DNA from: Alphaproteobacteria bacterium
GTDB taxonomy: Bacteria; Pseudomonadota; Alphaproteobacteria; Micavibrionales; UBA2020
Reading direction: 5' to 3'
Assembly: GCA_029266795.1 (NCBI GenBank)
Contig: JAQSWE010000146.1
Location: 1-8,386 of the forward strand
DNA length: 8,386 bases
The notes beneath the pieces were generated by a model. That model was given only the letters and a program-made list of their open reading frames with translations, was not told where the DNA came from and made no database searches. This document shows, piece by piece, positions 5,100 through 8,386 of the stretch (the stretch's first letter is position 1; each line of letters opens with the position of its first letter). The position numbers and the translations under genes are program-made.

Positions 5100-8000
5100 T
5101 TACTCGATCACCAGCGTTTCGAAATCATCCTGCCCGAAGGTCGGCTGCGGCTGGCCATACTGCGCGCCGTAAGCGGCGGCAGGCTGGTAGCTGGGCTGAT
5201 ACGGCGGCTGGTAGCTGGCAGAGGCTTCTTCGCGGATGTTGAAGCGGTACTGGCGTTCAGCCGCCGGTGCCACGATCGCATCGGCGCGGCGGATGGCTGC
5301 GCGGGGCGAGAGGGCCGGAGCAACAGAAGCGGAAGAACCGCCGCCTACAACCGAGGCCACGTTATCGGCAATGCCCTTCACTTGTGCGCCGTCATCCGGG
5401 AAACCGGAATGCAGGACGGCGTTGAAGCTACCTGCATCCTGCCAGAAGACCATGGCTGTGGTGTAGGTGTTGCCGGGAACCGGGCAGGAAATATCGGCGC
5501 GGGCAAAGCTGCCGGATGCCGATTGCTGCACAGGGCCCATATTGACGGAGAGCTGGCTGCAATCCCCGCGATAGCGCGCGATATAACCTTGCGCGTTTTC
5601 GCCGAAGCTGCGGCCTTGCGCTGCCGTGTGCTCGTACATGCCGCTGAGGCCATTTGTCGTCCACTGGCGCGTATTGCCGTCGCCGCCGGTGAATTGCGCA
5701 TCATGGATGCCCGCATCCGACAGGATCGTTTCGACGGAGGACGAACCGGAGCTGCGCGCGCGCACCGGCGCACCACGTTCACGCACCGGCGCGAGGCGCG
5801 CAGGATTGTCGTTCAGCGGCGTTGAAATGACGGGTGCCGGGAATTCCGACACATCTTCCTGCATGACAGGCTGTTGCACGGCTGGTTGCGTGAAGCTCTG
5901 CTGAACGGCAGGTGCGCTACGCAGCGTCGGCATGGAGGGTGCGCCCGCTGCCGTTTCAATACGCGACAGGTCGGCGGGTGTGGATTTCACCGTCGTCATG
6001 ACAATCTTGCGCGCCTGCTGCTGACGTGCCGTGAAGACGGGCGTCGCATCCGAAGATGTGCGCGCCGAAGACTTCACGCCGCCGGGGCGGTGATGCGACA
6101 TGATACGGTCAAGGAAAGCCGCCGCGCGGTTTTCATCGAACGCAGGATCTTTCTGCACGGTAGGAACAGCGACTGCGGGGGTCGCAATCACGCGCGTTGC
6201 AACGACGGGCGTTGCGATGACGGGTTCAACGGGCGCCGCCGCGATGCGTTTCAGCTTTACGACAGGTTCGGACGGCGCGCGCGATGCAGGAATTTTGCCA
6301 TCGAAGAAGCTGCGCGAGATGGTGGGCGCAGGTGTATCTTCGACAGTGCCTGCTGCGGGCTCGATTGCCGCCATCTTGCGGTATGCCGCTTCATTCGCGC
6401 GTGCGGTTTCTTCGTCACGACCGATGTTACGGACTGGCTTGCGCGTTTCGTTGCGGGCAACGATATCATTCGTCACATCGCGCGCGTCAAATTTACGTGC
6501 CGTGGCAGGCTTGCGCGACGGGATCGGCGCGGAAACGATTTCTTCGGAAACGATGGGTGCCGCGAATTCGTCGTTGGAGACGAGAGCCACAGGCGCTGCG
6601 ACTTTTTCAGCCGCCGAGATGCCGGACGAAACTTGCGCGTTGCGCTTGCTGTCCTGCAATTCTTTTTCCGCGAGCGCGAGTTTCTCGGACGGGGCGACAA
6701 CGGGCGCAAGTCGCGCTTCCTGCGCCTTTTGCACCAGCTTGCCCGCGAGCGCGAGGTTGTCGGATTTCAGCTTCTCGATTTCCGCTTCGGCAGCGGCGAG
6801 TTTTTCGTTGTTGTCTTTGATCGCCTGTTTGGCGGAGGCCGTGTTCTTGCCGGCAGCGGTCGCATTGAACAGCTTGCCTTCGAGCTCGGCCGTGTTGGCC
6901 TTGAGGCGGGCGATTTCAGCCTGCGCAAGCTCGAGGTTTTTCGTTTGCTGCTTATCGGACTCCGTTTGCGCGGCAGCGGCGACGGTCGTCATCTTGGCTG
7001 CCGATTTTTGCAGTTCCGTCACCTGTTCGCGCGTGGTGTCGAGCTGGCTTTCGAGCGACGAGATGCGGGTATGCGCCTCTTTCAGCTCGGCTTCCGCCTT
7101 GTTGACTTCGGCTTCGGCGGCGGCAAGTGCGTCGCTGTGCTTTTTCGCGGCGAGGTCGGCTGCGGGCTTGTCGTCGTCATTCACGACGATGAGGCTCTTG
7201 CGCAAGCCCTGCATTTCGCGGCGGACGGTGGCGACGTCTTCCTGCGCGCGGGTGGCGCGGGTGGTGGCGGCAGCGCGTTCGGATTCCAGCACGGCCAGTT
7301 TCGTTTCCAGCTGCGCGACATAGGTGTCGCGGCTTGCCAGTTCCTCGGTCAGTTGCTTCTGGCGTTCGGCGAGTGACTTGTCGGCGGATGCCGAAACCTG
7401 CTTGGTGCGGTCGAGCAGCTTCACATAGGTCGCTTTCAGCTCTTCGAATTGCGCGTTCTGGCCTTCCTTCTGGCCGCGCAGTTCTGCGGTTTCCTTGTCA
7501 TGTGCGGCTTTCTCGGCCGCGAGCGATGCCTTGATTGCGGACAGCTGCTTGCTGTCGCTGCCGGTTGCGGATTCCATCTGCTTCGCACGCGCGGACACTT
7601 CGGCCGCCTGCTTCTCGATGACGGCAAGACGCGCTTCCAGCGCTTTCTTGTCGGCCTGCGTGCGGTTCAGTTCTTCCTGGACGGCGGCAAGGCTGCGGCC
7701 TTCGGTCTCGGCCTTCGCGAGGCGTTCCTGCAGCGCCTGTTTTTCCTGCTCGGCTTTCAGGACTTTGGTTTGCAGTTCGGTCAGCTTCTGCTTTTCGCCG
7801 CTGCCGGATTTCTGCGCGGCGGTGTTCTGCTCCAGCGCGAGTTCAAGCTGGCCCTGCAGCGCGATTGCGCGCGCGGCGGTCGCCTTGGCGGTTGCTTGCG
7901 CATCGGCTGCGGATTTTTGCGCGTCGCTCGCGGTTTTCTGCGCCGTCGCGAGGGTTGCTTTCAGCGCGTCGCGCTCTGCGGCGATCGCCTGCAATTTCGC

Positions 8001-8386
8001 TTCGTAATCCGACTGCGTCGTCGACAGTTTGCGGGTCAGCTCGTTCGTCTGCGCCACGCGCTCCGCGCTGATGCGCGCGAGTTCGGCCTGTTTCGCGACG
8101 AGGCTTGCTTTCAGAGCCTTGTCCTGCGGCGCGGCTGCCTTCGATGCTTCGATCTTGACGGCTTCCTGCTTCACGGCAGCGGCTTTGTCGTCCAGCTTTT
8201 CCTTGCCGCGGCTGTATTCGTCCACCTGCTTGGCGGCAGCTTCGGTTTTTTCGGCCTCGACCGCTTCCACTTTCGCGGCGGCGGTTTTCTCGGCGTCGTT
8301 CCACAGGATCTGCTGCGCGGCGGCAGTTGCGGGAGCTTCTGCCTGCACCTGCTTTTCCTGCGCATCCCAGAGTTTCGCGGTCGCGC
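5100..8386 (-). CDS. Very long coiled-coil protein with two-cysteine domain and YQP-rich tail (5' end outside window)
   Basis: The frame is open from the window's right edge (first whole codon 8384-8382) to the TAA at 5102-5100, 1094 residues. A GTG at 8348 is in frame, but ATAKLWDAQEKQ precedes it without a stop, so the true start lies outside. Numbering from that GTG: an Ala/Lys/Glu/Gln coiled coil at about 20-570, with likely breaks at SGSGEK (181-186), ATGSDSK (261-267) and VVNDDDKPAAD (388-398); a low-complexity Pro/Val/Ala/Arg linker (about 571-868) with a decapeptide repeat; a folded domain (871-1003) with LSD (876-878), GNTRQW (891-896), C930 and C955; and a Tyr/Gln/Pro tail (1040-1082). 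It resembles TolA-like stalk proteins in composition only. Export is inferred from the paired cysteines and the secreted neighbour, since the N-terminus is not visible. Confidence 0.88.
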   Translation of the reverse strand, partial: ATAKLWDAQEKQVQAEAPATAAAQQILWNDAEKTAAAKVEAVEAEKTEAAAKQVDEYSRGKEKLDDKAAAVKQEAVKIEASKAAAPQDKALKASLVAKQAELARISAERVAQTNELTRKLSTTQSDYEAKLQAIAAERDALKATLATAQKTASDAQKSAADAQATAKATAARAIALQGQLELALEQNTAAQKSGSGEKQKLTELQTKVLKAEQEKQALQERLAKAETEGRSLAAVQEELNRTQADKKALEARLAVIEKQAAEVSARAKQMESATGSDSKQLSAIKASLAAEKAAHDKETAELRGQKEGQNAQFEELKATYVKLLDRTKQVSASADKSLAERQKQLTEELASRDTYVAQLETKLAVLESERAAATTRATRAQEDVATVRREMQGLRKSLIVVNDDDKPAADLAAKKHSDALAAAEAEVNKAEAELKEAHTRISSLESQLDTTREQVTELQKSAAKMTTVAAAAQTESDKQQTKNLELAQAEIARLKANTAELEGKLFNATAAGKNTASAKQAIKDNNEKLAAAEAEIEKLKSDNLALAGKLVQKAQEARLAPVVAPSEKLALAEKELQDSKRNAQVSSGISAAEKVAAPVALVSNDEFAAPIVSEEIVSAPIPSRKPATARKFDARDVTNDIVARNETRKPVRNIGRDEETARANEAAYRKMAAIEPAAGTVEDTPAPTISRSFFDGKIPASRAPSEPVVKLKRIAAAPVEPVIATPVVATRVIATPAVAVPTVQKDPAFDENRAAAFLDRIMSHHRPGGVKSSARTSSDATPVFTARQQQARKIVMTTVKSTPADLSRIETAAGAPSMPTLRSAPAVQQSFTQPAVQQPVMQEDVSEFPAPVISTPLNDNPARLAPVRERGAPVRARSSGSSSVETILSDAGIHDAQFTGGDGNTRQWTTNGLSGMYEHTAAQGRSFGENAQGYIARYRGDCSQLSVNMGPVQQSASGSFARADISCPVPGNTYTTAMVFWQDAGSFNAVLHSGFPDDGAQVKGIADNVASVVGGGSSASVAPALSPRAAIRRADAIVAPAAERQYRFNIREEASASYQPPYQPSYQPAAAYGAQYGQPQPTFGQDDFETLVIE
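5142..5213 (-). repeat. YQP-rich repeat segment at the C-terminal tail of the long coiled-coil protein
   Basis: Residues 1046-1069 (numbered from the GTG at 8348) read YQPPYQPSYQP followed by AAAYGAQYGQPQP. Three near-tandem YQPx units are followed by related Y/G/Q/P units. This is a flexible aromatic, proline-rich tail of unknown role that follows the folded two-cysteine domain. Confidence 0.65.
6162..6221 (-). repeat. Tandem 10-codon repeat in the linker of the long coiled-coil protein
   Basis: Residues 710-719 (VIATPVVATR) and 720-729 (VIATPAVAVP) form two adjacent ten-residue units with the core VIATP-hydrophobic-VA. It is part of a Val/Ala/Pro-rich linker between the coiled coil and the C-terminal domain and probably arose by local duplication. 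Confidence 0.6.
8286..8372 (-). repeat. LW-D-A-EK motif repeated at the visible start of the long coiled-coil protein
   Basis: LWDAQEK (codons at 8372-8352) recurs as LWNDAEK (8306-8286), 22 residues later. Tryptophan is otherwise rare in this protein, appearing again only in the C-terminal domain. The copies may be the end of a repeat series that continues beyond the window, but two copies alone do not prove a series. Confidence 0.4.

Noticed and set aside
4761..5825. A 354-codon plus-strand frame across the junction of the two coiled-coil genes
   Set aside because: Antisense to two well-supported minus-strand genes with a signal peptide and a shared domain; no credible motif in its translation.
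6100..7323. A 407-codon plus-strand open frame, Ser/Ala-rich
   Set aside because: Another antisense shadow of the same coiled-coil gene; its composition is explained by the complementary codons.
5874..7376. A 500-codon open frame on the plus strand opposite the coiled-coil gene
   Set aside because: It mirrors the Ala/Lys/Glu/Gln-rich coiled-coil coding strand, whose biased codons leave few stops in antisense frames. The translation is Arg/Cys/Phe-rich low-complexity sequence with no recognisable domain.
5100..8348. Treating the GTG at 8348 as the start of the long coiled-coil gene
   Set aside because: The frame is open upstream to the window edge with matching composition and a repeated motif, and no export signal follows the GTG.
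5100..8386. Calling the long protein TolA because ruv genes often sit near tol-pal genes in alphaproteobacteria
   Set aside because: It shares only compositional bias with the TolA stalk; it is not next to tolQ, tolR or tolB here, and its C-terminal domain matches the neighbouring unknown protein instead.

Overview
The window looks like a stretch of alphaproteobacterial chromosome. The gene order yebC-ruvC-ruvA-ruvB, the style of these proteins, GC-rich coding sequence, a perfect CtrA-type box (TTAA-N7-TTAA) and an intergenic palindrome of the 'CCCGAC-GAAA-GTCGGG-ATCC' type all fit that class. No species can be named. There are no tRNA, rRNA, CRISPR or transposase genes.

Layout. (1) Positions 1-2271, minus strand: yebC, ruvC, ruvA and the first 132 codons of ruvB, each overlapping the next by 4 nt. 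This is a tightly coupled operon for Holliday-junction branch migration and resolution, led by a YebC/TACO1-type factor. (2) Positions 2272-2472: a divergent control region with a CtrA-like box, a perfect TATAAT hexamer, short palindromes and leader hairpins. (3) Positions 2473-3608, plus strand: a CheY-type single-domain response regulator with a modified acidic pocket and a basic tail carrying two GPDRR motifs, overlapping by 7 nt a 179-residue mostly helical protein that I do not recognise. (4) Positions 3609-3838: a convergent gap with a 22-nt perfect inverted repeat whose arms are themselves hairpins. (5) Positions 3839-8386, minus strand: two genes 1 nt apart. The upstream one encodes a very long coiled-coil protein (at least 1094 residues) that is still open at the right edge of the window. 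The downstream one encodes a 419-residue protein with a signal peptide.

The most interesting part is the pair in (5). Both proteins end in, or nearly in, the same roughly 130-residue domain with conserved spacing (LSD, then GNT-x2-W, then two cysteines), and both reach it through a coiled coil and a Pro/Ala-rich linker. They look like an undescribed paralogous pair of envelope proteins that act together; the function is unknown. The second point of interest is the possible CtrA-controlled promoter for the response-regulator operon, placed where it could also affect yebC-ruvCAB.
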